Below are positions 54,718-63,392 of a stretch of 64,000 nucleotides of DNA, piece by piece. The notes below the pieces were generated by a model that saw only the letters and a program-made list of their open reading frames with translations, searched no databases and was not told where the DNA came from. Numbering within the stretch: the stretch's first letter is position 1; each line of letters starts with the position of its first letter. The position numbers and the translations under genes are program-made. The DNA is from Rhodoferax sp. GW822-FHT02A01 (GTDB lineage Bacteria; Pseudomonadota; Gammaproteobacteria; Burkholderiales; Burkholderiaceae_C), in NCBI RefSeq assembly GCF_038784515.1, contig NZ_CP152376.1:2046001-2110000 (forward strand). The letters are read 5' to 3'.

Positions 54718-55098
54718 TTACAGTTGTTGGGTGGGCACCTTGTGGCGCAAATCAGTTTGCTTGTTTTTGTCGTCTACAAACACCAGCTGCGGGGAATGGC
54801 CTTCCACTTTGTCGTCATGCACCTGGGCAAATGCAGCAATGATGATCAAGTCACCCACAGCCGCACGACGCGCAGCGGAACCATTAACGGAAATCATGCC
54901 GCTACCACGCTGCCCCTTGATGGCGTAGGTTATAAAGCGCTCACCGTTGTTGATGTTCCAAATGTGTACCTGCTCGTTTTCAGCGATGTTGGCGGCGTCT
55001 AAAAGGTCTTCATCGATTGCGCACGATCCTTCATAGTGCAGCTCGCAGTGGGTGACGGCAACACGGTGAATTTTGGATTTCAAAAGGGTACGAAACAT
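54718..55098 (-). CDS. panD: Aspartate 1-decarboxylase proenzyme
   Basis: 126 residues. Makes beta-alanine for pantothenate and CoA. The self-cleavage site Gly24-Ser25 is visible in YEGSCAID, which creates the pyruvoyl cofactor. [16 protein letters not shown] in the middle is conserved. Complete. No other pan gene is adjacent. Confidence 0.96.
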   Translation of the reverse strand: MFRTLLKSKIHRVAVTHCELHYEGSCAIDEDLLDAANIAENEQVHIWNINNGERFITYAIKGQRGSGMISVNGSAARRAAVGDLIIIAAFAQVHDDKVEGHSPQLVFVDDKNKQTDLRHKVPTQQL

Positions 55099-55682
55099 GG
55101 TCTCTCTCTACTTAGAATAAAGCCGATCGGCTGGCTCCAACGACGGCGCAAGTCTATAACAACATTCGAGAGTAAGCGATGCACGCGTGACTACAAAAAG
55201 TCAACACCTTAGAATTGAAAGAAAAGTTTCGTACTCAAAGTTTACCGATACTGGGTAGCCGTCGACGCTCTATCCTCTTCAATCTAAAGCGAGAGCGTCA
55301 TGATCACAATTCAAGGATGCGAGGACCATTCCAAGCCTACTCGCTAATACACGTAGTTCATGCAGTGCAATTGACCTGCGCGCTAGCGCGGTGCGATTTC
55401 AGATAGAAATACCAGTCCACGGCGCCGATAGCGCTGGACCACGGAAACGGCCAGCAAACTGAGTGTGCAACGAGCAAGTTCTATTCATTTGGTAGTTGTC
55501 AGATACAGTCGGCAGTGGGCTGCACTTTTCTATGGAAGGAAGGAATATTAAGCACTCGTTAATCTTTTCAAGAGACTGATGCGCGAGCATAGATCTCTTG
55601 AGAAAGGCCCTAAAAAAATGGTCGCCAGCTAAGTACAGGTATAGTATTCTCATATTGTTTTATTTCCGCTATTCGGAGTTGT
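55099..55682. other. Long intergenic region upstream of the H1-like gene
   Basis: 584 bp with no convincing gene. It holds two structured spots: GACGCTCT / AGAGCGTC arms with a 20-nt loop near 55263-55298, and the 12-nt palindrome CGCGCTAGCGCG at 55379-55390. AGGTATAGTATTCTCAT near 55636 could be the -10 region of the next gene. An unannotated small RNA is possible but not shown. Confidence 0.4.
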
Positions 55683-56495
55683 ATGTCGTTATCCCAGAAA
55701 GACCTATCGTTCATCCAAAAGGCTGGTCAGGCCGCCCGCAATGCTTCCGAAGCCATTGGGCATATGGTGCGAGCGCAAGGCGAAGTATTGATTGCCAATC
55801 TGAGCAGCCAGCCGTTTGGTACTGATTCGGATCAAGTGATTGAGCGATTCAAGTCTCTTTCTGGCCTGAGTCAAGGTCTTGTTGCTGTGGAGTCGCAGCT
55901 TCAAAAGCTCTATGCGTTGGCCAATGAATTGGCTAGCCCGGCCGAGGATGTGATTGTTCTGCGCGCAGTGAGTAAGCGCAGGTCTATTTCCAACGCTGCT
56001 GCCGTTGACGTCATTGCAAGGCCTGCCAAGGCGGCTAAGAAAGTGAAGGCAGTTAGGAAAGCTGGGCGCAAATCTACCACTCCCGGTGCGCTCACCGCAA
56101 ATGACAGCAAGCTGCTTTCTTATTTGCAAGGTGTCTTGAAGGCGGATGCGGGCACGGCCATTACAGGTGCGGCGATGGCGGCGGGATCCAAGCTTCCCTT
56201 GGGCTCTGTGGGTATTTCTTTGAAAAGATTGCAAGCCACGGGTTCGGTGAAATTGGTTGGTCGCGGAATCTATCAACTTGGTTCTAATTCGGTAGATGCC
56301 GTAGCTGAATCAGCTCCTGTGAAGAGGGCGAAGGCTGTGGCCAAGAAAGCCAAGGCAGCCAAAGTGGAGAAGCCGGTGGCCAAAGTAGCGAAACCCCAAG
56401 CCTCTCGCAAGGCCAAAGTAGCGGCGAAGAAGAGCAAAGTGGCGGAGCCAGCAGTATCAGCACCCACGGTCGATGAGGCCACCGCTCCGGCATAA
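55683..56495 (+). CDS. Histone-H1-like protein with a winged-helix-like core
   Basis: 270 residues in three parts. Residues 1-90 form helices without a clear family. Residues ~135-200 (TANDSKLLSYLQGVLKADAG to VKLVGRGIYQLG) look like a winged helix. Residues 215-260 are lysine- and alanine-rich (KRAKAVAKKAKAAKVEK), as in bacterial H1-like proteins that coat DNA. A second basic patch lies near residues 118-130 (KAAKKVKAVRKAGRK). It probably binds DNA. A strong terminator follows. Confidence 0.72.
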   Translation: MSLSQKDLSFIQKAGQAARNASEAIGHMVRAQGEVLIANLSSQPFGTDSDQVIERFKSLSGLSQGLVAVESQLQKLYALANELASPAEDVIVLRAVSKRRSISNAAAVDVIARPAKAAKKVKAVRKAGRKSTTPGALTANDSKLLSYLQGVLKADAGTAITGAAMAAGSKLPLGSVGISLKRLQATGSVKLVGRGIYQLGSNSVDAVAESAPVKRAKAVAKKAKAAKVEKPVAKVAKPQASRKAKVAAKKSKVAEPAVSAPTVDEATAPA

Positions 56496-56524
56496 ACACA
56501 AACGTTCTTGTCAGACCATCAGAC

Positions 56525-56548
56525 AAGGGGCATGCGGGCCCCTTTTTT
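56525..56548 (+). terminator. Rho-independent terminator after the H1-like gene
   Basis: AAGGGGC-loop-GCCCCTTTTTTG. A GC stem of 5-7 bp followed by six T. Confidence 0.8.
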
Positions 56549-56665
56549 GTGACGTGGCTGCATAGCTTCCCCAAGTGCATTACCCAAGCGCTTGGCTTTG
56601 ACCTGCCCGTTGGGAATAGCGACTTCCTCCAATTGTGGGTGTGACCTGCAGGGGCAACTAGAAGA

Positions 56666-57607
56666 CTAAATCTCGTCGCGCCTACATAGGTGTATTCCTG
56701 CGAGCATGCATCTGACCGAGCCACCGGCCAACTCGATGGTGGGCACTTGTAATGGGATGATCGTGGCACTTTTCTCGATGACTTCCACTTGTTCCGAAGA
56801 CAGGCTGGCCAAAGCGCGCGAAGAGATTGCTAGTATCCTGCCACTGGACCCGTTGAGCTCCAACGCGTTGCCCGCGAACTCTCCGATTTGATAGGCGCTC
56901 AAGTCGATGACGTTGCGCCCCGTGTTTTGCAAACGCGTCTTGATTTCAGTGCGACGCACTGCGTCTGGAATGAGTTCAAAACCCACCATTGCGAAAGCCG
57001 TGCCAATACACATCAGCACATTGGTGTGATAGACAGCATTGCCTTTTTCATCGAAAGCTTCAAACGACATAGGCTCGTAATTGAAGTGCGTGGCGAATCG
57101 CTCCAACGCAATTGGATTTGCGCGGTTAGATTGCACTGTGTAGGCGACCCGGTCGATGTGGTCCAGAACCATGGCTCCCGTCCCCTCCAAAAAGAGTCCG
57201 TCTGGCTCCAGGCCCGAATAGTCAATGACATCCTGCACACGATACCGCGCCTTGAGCAGTTCAATGACGTCAGCCCTGCGCTCCCGCCGTCGATTGGGCG
57301 AGTACATGGGGTAGAGTGCTACGTGTCCACCAGCGTGCGTGGAGAACCAATTGTTGGGAAACACAGAGTCAGGCGTTCTATCTTGAATCTGGTCTTCAAA
57401 TAGATGAACCGCTACGCCGTGACTCTTCAGAATGTGGGCCGCGCGGGTTACTTCTTCATACGCTCTACCGGAGATTTCGCTCGGACTTGCGCAGGAGCTG
57501 CTGCGCTGAAACGCATTGTCGGATGCAGTCTGAGGGTTGGGTGCAAAAAAGTGAGGGCGCACCATCACGACAGAAGATGGAGTCTGAGGCAATAGAAGGG
57601 GCCGCAT
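56666..57607 (-). CDS. ctlX: CtlX-type guanidino/ureido hydrolase (arginine deiminase fold)
   Basis: About 313 residues from the ATG at 57607. The amidinotransferase-type fold is shown by VMVRPHFFAPNPQT at the start, TPDSVFPNNWFSTH near 80, and the tail with CMLAGIHL (catalytic Cys). CtlX enzymes hydrolyse citrulline to ornithine; related ones act on arginine. It begins 2 bp after the ocd stop. The next step, ornithine to proline, is encoded by that upstream gene, so together they route citrulline or arginine to proline. Confidence 0.82.
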   Translation of the reverse strand: MRPLLLPQTPSSVVMVRPHFFAPNPQTASDNAFQRSSSCASPSEISGRAYEEVTRAAHILKSHGVAVHLFEDQIQDRTPDSVFPNNWFSTHAGGHVALYPMYSPNRRRERRADVIELLKARYRVQDVIDYSGLEPDGLFLEGTGAMVLDHIDRVAYTVQSNRANPIALERFATHFNYEPMSFEAFDEKGNAVYHTNVLMCIGTAFAMVGFELIPDAVRRTEIKTRLQNTGRNVIDLSAYQIGEFAGNALELNGSSGRILAISSRALASLSSEQVEVIEKSATIIPLQVPTIELAGGSVRCMLAGIHLCRRDEI

Positions 57608-57609
57608 GA

Positions 57610-58683
57610 TCAAGCCACCCGACGCATTGATTTAACGTGGGACTGCAGCGTCCCAAATAGATTTTTAGGGTCTTCGAGTTGCGGGATAAGGGAAATCCTC
57701 TCTCCCAGGCTCAGCGCACGCGCAGTGTCGTACATGAAGCGTAGCGCGGAAAAGTCCTCCAGAGCGAACCCTACAGAGTCAAAGATGGTTACTTCATCCC
57801 GGTGCGAGCGCGCTGGCTTCTGACCAGCGAGCACTTCCCAAAGCTCCGTTACTGGGAAATCCAAAGGCATTTGCTGAATGTCTCCCTCGACCCGGGACTG
57901 CGGTGCATATTCCACATATACGCTACCGCGCGTCAGCACATCAGCATGCAGCTCTGTCTTCCCTGGGCAGTCACCACCTACGCCATTGATGTGCATGCCA
58001 GGCTCGATCATGTCACCCGTCAAAATCGTGGCATGGGTCTTGTCTGCCGTTACCGTGGTGACTATGTCGGCGCCCATTACGGCCTGGGCTACGCTGTAGC
58101 AGGGAACAAGCCTCAAGCCCGTATGCTGCAGATTGCGGATCAGCTTGGCCGTGGCCGCTGTGTCGACGTCAAACAGCCGAACCTCCTCAATTCCTACGAG
58201 ATGCCGAAATGCCAGTGCCTGAAATTCACTTTGTGCTCCGTTGCCAATAAGTGCCATCACTCGGCTGTCCGGGCGAGCTAGTGTCTTGGCGGCCAGTGCA
58301 GAAGTGGCGGCAGTACGCAAGGCTGTCGTTAGCGTTAATTCACTCAACAGCAGAGGTGTGCCTGTTTGCACATCGGCCAGCACACCGAAAGCCATCACCG
58401 TCGACAACCCTATACGCGTATTCCTGGGGTGGCCGTTGACATATTTGAAGCTGTAGAAAGTGTTGTCTGAGATTGGCATGAGCTCAATCACACCTTCAGC
58501 CGAGTGATTGGCAACGCGGGCAGATTTGTCAAAGTCACTCCAGCGCAAAAAGTCGTCCCGGATGTTGTCGGAAATGCCGACAAGGCATTGCTGCAATCCC
58601 TTGCGTCGAATAAGGCGCACCATTTCGGGAGCGCTAAGGAACAGGGTTGCCACGGAGGGCATTGGTGTGGCTGGTGTGTGCAT
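57610..58683 (-). CDS. ocd: Ornithine cyclodeaminase
   Basis: 357 residues. Converts ornithine to proline and ammonia using bound NAD. The Rossmann loop is VMALIGNGAQSEFQALAFR near residue 140, and substrate residues lie in the RTAATSALAAKTLARP stretch. HINGVGGDCPGKTEL is typical of the long ornithine-specific type. First gene of the ocd-ctlX operon and divergent from an Lrp/AsnC regulator gene across 140 bp. Confidence 0.9.
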   Translation of the reverse strand: MHTPATPMPSVATLFLSAPEMVRLIRRKGLQQCLVGISDNIRDDFLRWSDFDKSARVANHSAEGVIELMPISDNTFYSFKYVNGHPRNTRIGLSTVMAFGVLADVQTGTPLLLSELTLTTALRTAATSALAAKTLARPDSRVMALIGNGAQSEFQALAFRHLVGIEEVRLFDVDTAATAKLIRNLQHTGLRLVPCYSVAQAVMGADIVTTVTADKTHATILTGDMIEPGMHINGVGGDCPGKTELHADVLTRGSVYVEYAPQSRVEGDIQQMPLDFPVTELWEVLAGQKPARSHRDEVTIFDSVGFALEDFSALRFMYDTARALSLGERISLIPQLEDPKNLFGTLQSHVKSMRRVA

Positions 58684-58823
58684 GGCAAGTCTCTCAAATC
58701 GTTGTGTTGTGACCTGAGAGAAGTTTGCCCATGACAGACGTCAATGAAAATCGACAAAAATGTGACAATATGCACATATATTGCCGATATGGCATACCTT
58801 ATTGACCATTTGACATTTCACAT

Positions 58824-59243
58824 ATGGATGAGATTGATCGCTCCTTGATTGCCCTGCTACGCCAGAACGCGCGCATGAGCGTGGCGGACTTGGCACTCAA
58901 GCTCAAGGTTTCACGCGGCACGGTGAGTAACCGGATCCGCAAGCTGGAGGACTCCGGGGTTATTCAAGGGTTCACCGTGAAGTTGCGCCCGGATTCAGAG
59001 CCAGGTGTCATACGAGCCTGGATGGGTGTATTGGTTGAAGGCAATCAAACCAAGTTGGTTACGGCTAGCCTGCTTGGAGAGCCGGGTGTGGCCGCGCTGC
59101 ATGACACCAACGGGCGCTGGGATCTGCTGGCCGAAATTGAGGCGAGTTCCATGGCCGATTTGTCGAAGATCCTGGAGCGCGTTCGTTTGATCAAAGGAAT
59201 ACGCAGCACCGAGACCAACATCCACCTTGCAACCTATCGATAG
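58824..59243 (+). CDS. Lrp/AsnC-family regulator, likely of ocd-ctlX
   Basis: 139 residues. Winged helix at the N-terminus (MDEIDRSLIALLRQNARMS, LKVSRGTVSNRIRKLEDSG) and a RAM domain after it. Its divergent position to ocd, as in many bacteria where an Lrp-type protein senses ornithine or arginine, makes it the likely regulator. No stated ligand. Confidence 0.9.
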   Translation: MDEIDRSLIALLRQNARMSVADLALKLKVSRGTVSNRIRKLEDSGVIQGFTVKLRPDSEPGVIRAWMGVLVEGNQTKLVTASLLGEPGVAALHDTNGRWDLLAEIEASSMADLSKILERVRLIKGIRSTETNIHLATYR

Positions 59244-59287
59244 CCTACCTCGATAGGGTATACGCCAAAGATCGACAAGCTAATCAG

Positions 59288-59303
59288 AACGCTGTACAGC
59301 GTT
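59288..59303. repeat. 16-nt perfect palindrome
   Basis: AACGCTGTACAGCGTT lies 44 bp after the Lrp regulator stop. No T-run follows. A protein-binding site is possible; no function can be assigned. Confidence 0.4.
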
Positions 59304-59324
59304 TGACCACGTCTAGGCCCGCGG

Positions 59325-59425
59325 CAAAATCGACGTTCCCAAAAACATGATTGGATGCGATTCGCGACGTCACGGAGTACATGGTCGCCAGAACTATGTC
59401 CATGAGAGTCATTGATTGACTTGAA
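59325..59425 (-). pseudogene. GGDEF-domain fragment
   Basis: The minus strand encodes FKSINDSHGHSSGDHVLRDV and ANRIQSCFW, unmistakably the stretch of a GGDEF domain just before its active-site loop. The GGDEF motif itself and the rest of the protein are missing, and no start codon fits. It is debris of a lost diguanylate cyclase gene. Confidence 0.65.
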
Positions 59426-59838
59426 GCGGCATTGCCAGAAGAGATATGAATCAATTGGACTTATTGCTTGTGCGACAGTCCATTTCAGATCGCCTTTCAG
59501 GCGTGGCCGGGACTACACGAAGGCGCTGGGCATGTGGATGTGATGATTTGAAATCTCTGTGACCGCCGCCAAAGTCCATGATCTTGGAAATGTGTGGAAG
59601 TGCCTGGCACTTCACTTAACACACGTTGTGACGCAGACATCGCATCTATAGCATGTAAAAGTTATACCCACGTCCTTGGTGAACTCATCTGCTCGTAGAT
59701 TACCCGACAGATTTTTTATGGTATTCCAGTAGATGTGTTGAGAATCTACCTCCCACGTATTTCTGACACACGATTGAAGAAATTTGATCTACCATCAAGG
59801 AAGTAACGCGCGCGTTGGGCGCCAGAAGAAAATAATGC
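59426..59838. other. Spacer upstream of the GAF-PAS-GGDEF gene
   Basis: About 410 bp without a gene. It contains GAAGTGCC-T-GGCACTTC, a 17-nt perfect dyad at 59597-59613. The last 150 bp are AT-rich and should contain the promoter of the next gene; a CAAGGAAG lies about 35 bp before the ATG. Confidence 0.4.
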
Positions 59839-62787
59839 ATGAATTACGCCGCTCCACGACCCATCAATGAAGAAGGGCGACTGGCTCGATTGCGGGCACT
59901 GCAAGTGCTCGATTCCGAGCCGGAACCAATATTTGACGCTCTGACGCGTACCGCATCTGCCATTTGCAATGCTCCCATAGCCTTACTGAGCTTAGTAAGT
60001 GCTGATCGGCAGTGGTTCAAGTCCAACATTGGGCTGGAAGGAACAGCCGAAACGTCCCGAGAAGTGGCTTTTTGTGCCCATGCAATTCTGGGTACGGATC
60101 TTATGGAGGTCCCTGATGCCATGGAAGATCCCAGGTTTTGCTTAAACCCACTGGTCACCGGGCAACCGCATATTCGCTTCTATGCTGGAGTTCCGGTGGT
60201 CATGTCAGAGGGCGAAAGCGTTGGCACCTTGTGCGTAATCGATACCCAACCACGTGTGCTAAATGATGTGCAACGCAAGGCGTTGTCGGATCTCGCGCTT
60301 GTTGCTTCAAAAGCACTGGATATGCGCCAACGCGCCTTGGAATTGGATCAGCTACACGCACGAACTGCAGAAAAGGCACAGGAGATAAGTACGCAAGAAG
60401 CGCTCTATCACGCTATCGTTGAAGACCAAACTGATCTTGTCTCTCTATCGCTACCAAGCGGCGAATTGACTTATGTCAATGAAGCATATGCCAAGCATTT
60501 CGCACTGACGCCTAAAGACATGGTTGGACGCAACTTGCTTGACTATGTTTCAGTAAAGGATCGGGACGCTGTTGCATCCCATTTGCAGAAGCTTTGCGAA
60601 GGGCCCGGGGTTGCGTATGGTGAAAATCAAATGCGTTCTGCAAAAGGTGAAGAACGCTGGATGGCCTGGTCCAATCGCTCCATCGGAGACGATAGCAATC
60701 AAGTCATTGCCTTACATTCCGTAGGCAGGGACATCACGGATCGCAAGCAGGCCGAATTTGCCTTGAAGGCAAGCCAGAATCGCTTGCGGACTCTGTATGA
60801 GTCCACCCCGGCAATGCTGCATTCCATCGATCGACAGGGACGAATACTGTATGTGAGCGATATGTGGCTCCGAAGTTTGGGATACACCCGAGAAGAAGTA
60901 GTCGGTAAGCGCTCCACGGACTTTCTCACCCCGGCCTCGCGAGACTACGCGACGAACGATGTACTGCCTAAATTTTTCGAGTCTGGTCAGATCGAGGATA
61001 TCGAGTACCAGATGGTTCGGAAAGATGGAACGGTTATCGACGTAGTGCTTTCTGCAATATTGGAACGTGACTCGTCTGGGCAACCAGAGCACTCATTGGC
61101 CATCATTCAGGATGTAACCGAAAAGAAGGCATTGTCAGCTGCGTTGATCGCGAAAGAGGAGCGTTTGTCTTTGGCAACGTCCGTCAATGGCATAGGCATC
61201 TGGGAAGTTGATCTAAAGACTGGGAAGGTCGAATGGACCGACACCATGTTCGAAATCTTCGGCGGTACCCGCGCATCTTTTGGTGGCACTCTTGAAGAGT
61301 GGTCAAGCAAGCTGCATCCGGACGATTACCAGCGAAGCGTAACTGAATTTCAGAAGGCCATTGAGACATATCAACCTATCGATTTTGACTTTCGCGTACT
61401 TAAAGACAATGGGGGAATTCGCCACGTTCATTCCCGCGCAGAAGTGATTCGAGATGAGCAAGGCAATGCAACCCGTGTGCTAGGTGCGAACTACGATGTG
61501 TCAGAGCGCAAAGAGGTAGAGCGTGCACTGGCGCGTAGCGAGCAGCGTTTGCGGTTAATTGCCAACAATTTGCCCATACTCATTTCCTATGTGGATATGG
61601 ACTATCGGTATACCTTTACGAACGACAAATACCAAACATGGTTCCATTTGAAAGAGGGCTCCACTGTTGGGAAGACAGTCGCCGAGGTGTTTGGCGAAGA
61701 GGTTTTTGCTGGGGTTAAGTCCTATATGGCGGAGGCAATGACTGGCAAGGATGTGTCATTTGAACTCACGAACATAATTCCTGGCTCGCCAACCAACTTG
61801 TACGTGCACTACGTGCCAGACAGAGATGCTCAAGGTACAGTCACAGGTATCTTTGGCATGGTGCTTGATCGTACAGAACAACACCAGGCGCAAGCGCGCC
61901 TTGAGGCAAGTGAGCGGCAGCTCCGTGCGGTGACAGACAATCTGCCGGTTTTAATTGCCTATGTCGATACGGAGGAGCGACTGCAGTTTCTCAATGCAAC
62001 ATTCAAAGACTGGTTGGGAATTGATTTGCAATGGGCAACTGGGCGCTCGATCCATGAAGTCCTCGGCGACGTCCGCTATGAAAAACGTAGGGATGCCCTA
62101 CGAAAGGCGCTTGCGGGCGAGCGCATTGAATTCGATTCTGAAATTAATGAGAACGGGGTTCACCGATACCTGCGAACCATCTTTATTCCTGACGTGTGGC
62201 CTGATGGCGTAGCACACGGCGCATATGTGCTTAGCTTGGATGTGACGGACGTAAAGCGGGTGGAGAAGGAACTTAAGGATATCGCTCGTATAGACCCGCT
62301 TACGGGCCTACCAAACAGGCGGCAGTTTGATGAGAAGCTTGGGCAAGCCATTGCACGCTGTCAACGCACCGGTTCACGTATGGCTCTCATGTACCTGGAT
62401 ATTGATCACTTCAAATCCATCAATGACACTTACGGGCATGGCGTAGGTGATCTTGTGCTGTGTGAATTTGCAAATCGCCTGAAGTCGAACATCCGCATTA
62501 CGGACACGGCTGCTCGTTTGGCTGGCGACGAATTTGTCGTCATTTTGGAGGATCTGAGCGACCGAAATGAGGTGCAGATGATCGCTGAAAAGCTGGTAGG
62601 AACCATACGGGCAACAATGCAGCTAGGCGATCATAAGATCCACGCTACAACAAGCATTGGCATTACCCTCTGCGAGGGCAATGAATTGAATCCTGCTGCG
62701 TTAGTTGCTCGGGCTGATCGTGCGCTGTATCAAGCCAAGGCCGCCGGTCGTGATACGTTTTGGTTAGACGTACCGCCTGGCACTTGA
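59839..62787 (+). CDS. Multi-sensor diguanylate cyclase: GAF, five PAS, GGDEF
   Basis: 982 residues, no membrane segment, so cytoplasmic. Domains in order: GAF (~25-165), PAS at ~187, ~315, ~441 (PAS_3 type), ~569 and ~693, then GGDEF from ~814 (IDPLTGLPNRRQFDEKL). The active loop is AGDEF at about 895-899, a variant often still active. The last two PAS domains are similar to each other, suggesting duplication. It would make c-di-GMP in response to several internal cues. No EAL or HD-GYP domain. Confidence 0.88.
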   Translation: MNYAAPRPINEEGRLARLRALQVLDSEPEPIFDALTRTASAICNAPIALLSLVSADRQWFKSNIGLEGTAETSREVAFCAHAILGTDLMEVPDAMEDPRFCLNPLVTGQPHIRFYAGVPVVMSEGESVGTLCVIDTQPRVLNDVQRKALSDLALVASKALDMRQRALELDQLHARTAEKAQEISTQEALYHAIVEDQTDLVSLSLPSGELTYVNEAYAKHFALTPKDMVGRNLLDYVSVKDRDAVASHLQKLCEGPGVAYGENQMRSAKGEERWMAWSNRSIGDDSNQVIALHSVGRDITDRKQAEFALKASQNRLRTLYESTPAMLHSIDRQGRILYVSDMWLRSLGYTREEVVGKRSTDFLTPASRDYATNDVLPKFFESGQIEDIEYQMVRKDGTVIDVVLSAILERDSSGQPEHSLAIIQDVTEKKALSAALIAKEERLSLATSVNGIGIWEVDLKTGKVEWTDTMFEIFGGTRASFGGTLEEWSSKLHPDDYQRSVTEFQKAIETYQPIDFDFRVLKDNGGIRHVHSRAEVIRDEQGNATRVLGANYDVSERKEVERALARSEQRLRLIANNLPILISYVDMDYRYTFTNDKYQTWFHLKEGSTVGKTVAEVFGEEVFAGVKSYMAEAMTGKDVSFELTNIIPGSPTNLYVHYVPDRDAQGTVTGIFGMVLDRTEQHQAQARLEASERQLRAVTDNLPVLIAYVDTEERLQFLNATFKDWLGIDLQWATGRSIHEVLGDVRYEKRRDALRKALAGERIEFDSEINENGVHRYLRTIFIPDVWPDGVAHGAYVLSLDVTDVKRVEKELKDIARIDPLTGLPNRRQFDEKLGQAIARCQRTGSRMALMYLDIDHFKSINDTYGHGVGDLVLCEFANRLKSNIRITDTAARLAGDEFVVILEDLSDRNEVQMIAEKLVGTIRATMQLGDHKIHATTSIGITLCEGNELNPAALVARADRALYQAKAAGRDTFWLDVPPGT

Positions 62788-62810
62788 TGTTCGGTATTCA
62801 GGGCGACACA

Positions 62811-63134
62811 TCATGAGTCAAGGTTGCCGCGCATGGCCAGACCGTGCTCGTTCAACTTCGACAAGAATCGCTTCTGATGTGGCGGACATTGGAACCGGCT
62901 GGTGATTTCAATGCAAATTGAATCCCTCAAATTTGAAATTTTCGATACACTCCCAGTCGGGGGCGGAGCCATGCCGACTCAGTACTGAGAGTGGCTTGCA
63001 TTTCTGAAAGCTGTTTTGCTGACAAGATGACCGTGTCAATGCGGCCATCCTTCTCAATAAACACTGGCTCATGCTCTCGCTAGAGCACATATGGCGTCGA
63101 AACGATTTTTGGCTTCCGTGACTGTGACCTGCAT
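62811..63134 (-). pseudogene. Phd/YefM-type antitoxin, frameshifted
   Basis: The minus strand begins with a good ribosome site and MQVTVTEAKNRFDAICALAR, then needs a frameshift to continue EPVFIEKDGRIDTVILSAKQ, and another to end FLSKLNEHGLAMRGNLDS with TGA at 62811. These pieces match a common Burkholderiales antitoxin type in order. No toxin gene is left beside it. The gene is broken by at least two shifts. Confidence 0.75.
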
Positions 63135-63199
63135 GTCAATTCCTTTGCGTGCAATGGTCATTTTGGCTAATGTTACTTAGTGCACACAAGATTCACACC

Positions 63200-63370
63200 G
63201 GACTATTGGCGGCAGGGGACAAAGCATATGAGGGCCTTTGGCGCCGCACTGGTCACCTTCTTTGGGCAGAGATGGGAGACAAGACTCAGATCGTTACGGT
63301 GACCATGACCGCGCACCTTCCAAATCTAGCATTGGCGGTAATTGGCACTACGCATGGGATGTTGGGTGCA
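63200..63370 (+). pseudogene. GDT1/UPF0016 (TMEM165-type) exporter fragment
   Basis: One frame gives AFGAALVTFF and the next gives WAEMGDKTQIVTVTMTAHLP followed by AVIGTTHGMLG. Joined, they are the second E-x-GDKT membrane motif of the Mn2+/Ca2+ exporter family. The frameshift and missing first half make it a dead remnant, next to the broken antitoxin. Confidence 0.68.
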
Positions 63371-63392
63371 CGCAGCGTTGCAGTTTCGTACT

